Of a DNA stretch of 64,000 nucleotides, positions 63,862 to 64,000 are shown piece by piece. This DNA is from Pseudorhizobium endolithicum (GTDB taxonomy: Bacteria > Pseudomonadota > Alphaproteobacteria > Rhizobiales > Rhizobiaceae), in NCBI RefSeq assembly GCF_902153245.2, contig NZ_CABFWF030000018.1, forward strand, positions 345,848-409,847, written 5' to 3'. The notes under the pieces are model-generated. The model made no database searches and was not told the origin of the DNA. It saw only the letters and a list, made by a program, of their open reading frames with translations. Position 1 is the first letter of the stretch. Every line of letters begins with the position of its first letter. The position numbers and the translations under genes were made by a program.

Positions 63862-64000
63862 AAAAGTGTTACCCATGTCTTCGGAATAAACCGTAACCCA
63901 AGTGTCCAGAATGGACCCGGTGCCCGACCTGAGAGATAGGTGACATTTCGTACCGGAGACATGGGTAACACTTTTCGCTTTGGCGGGAGGTGTCGATGCC
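63862..64000 (+). mobile_element. Probable insertion sequence end (partial)
   Basis: A 23-bp inverted repeat, one mismatch: left 63862-63884 and right 63953-63975, core TGTTACCCATGTCT, resembling ends of rhizobial IS elements (family not certain). Between them are related motifs GTAACCCAAGTGTCC and GAGAGATAGGTGACA. GGAGG at 63987 precedes an ATG at 63996 that probably opens a transposase beyond the window. Confidence 0.55.

Noticed and set aside
63671..63889. 72-codon plus frame near the right edge
   Set aside because: No recognisable domain; runs into the inverted repeat; kept as unassigned.
1..64000. CRISPR arrays, rRNA and tRNA genes
   Set aside because: Looked for spaced direct repeats and cloverleaf-like or rRNA-like sequence; none recognised.

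Overview
The window is from an alphaproteobacterium of the order Rhizobiales, most likely family Rhizobiaceae (Sinorhizobium/Ensifer/Shinella-like). The evidence is GC-rich DNA, the rhizobial motility genes motC, motE, visN, visR and ftcR, four linked flagellin genes, and a chemotaxis operon in the order icpA-cheS-cheY1-cheA-cheW-cheR-cheB-cheY2-cheD-cheT. The cheW inside that operon is, as I recall, a Sinorhizobium rather than an Agrobacterium trait. Species cannot be fixed from sequence reading alone.

Region 1 (1-39543) is a nearly complete flagellar, motor and chemotaxis regulon. On the minus strand, reading right to left: icpA...cheT-fliF (39543-29385); visN-visR (29111-27611), the LuxR-type master regulators; a DUF1217 gene-flgF-fliI-orf-flgB-flgC-fliE-flgG-flgA-flgI-motE-flgH-fliL-fliP (22180-12441); four flagellins, each with its own leader (12214-6875); a FliH-like gene-motB-motC-fliK-lytic transglycosylase (6685-1609); ftcR (1325-654); and the start of flgE (cut by the window edge). 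On the plus strand, motA-fliM-fliN-fliG-flhB-orf (22345-27593) diverges from the flgF operon. The known hierarchy is VisNR to FtcR/Rem to structural genes. A perfect TTAA-N7-TTAAC box upstream of ftcR suggests CtrA input. Three flagellin leaders share a CCGG hairpin and a TGTCCC element able to pair with the ribosome binding site, as expected for FlbT-type post-transcriptional control.

Region 2 (39874-50784) is metabolic and accessory: a 3-methyladenine DNA glycosylase; a twin-PAS diguanylate cyclase; an AraC regulator divergent from a pectin-oligosaccharide locus (two permeases, ATPase, binding protein, cytoplasmic GH28 and GH105); and an Arr-type rifampin ADP-ribosyltransferase.

Region 3 (51099-63616) is an ectoine/5-hydroxyectoine import and catabolism island: an AsnC/Lrp regulator (DoeX-like) divergent from doeC-doeD, then enuR (MocR-type), eutB-eutC-doeA(eutD)-doeB(eutE), and the ehuB-ehuC-ehuD-ehuA transporter. 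All steps from ectoine to aspartate are represented. eutA, usual in hydroxyectoine clusters, is absent.

The right edge (63617-64000) has no convincing gene. It carries a 23-bp inverted repeat with an ATG preceded by a strong Shine-Dalgarno at the border, which looks like the end of an insertion sequence. The most interesting observations are the flagellin leader element, the CtrA-like box at ftcR, the apparent loss of the heme-ligating histidine in the globin domain of IcpA, a FliH-like protein in the motB operon, CheZ-like features of CheT, and the eutA-less ectoine island.
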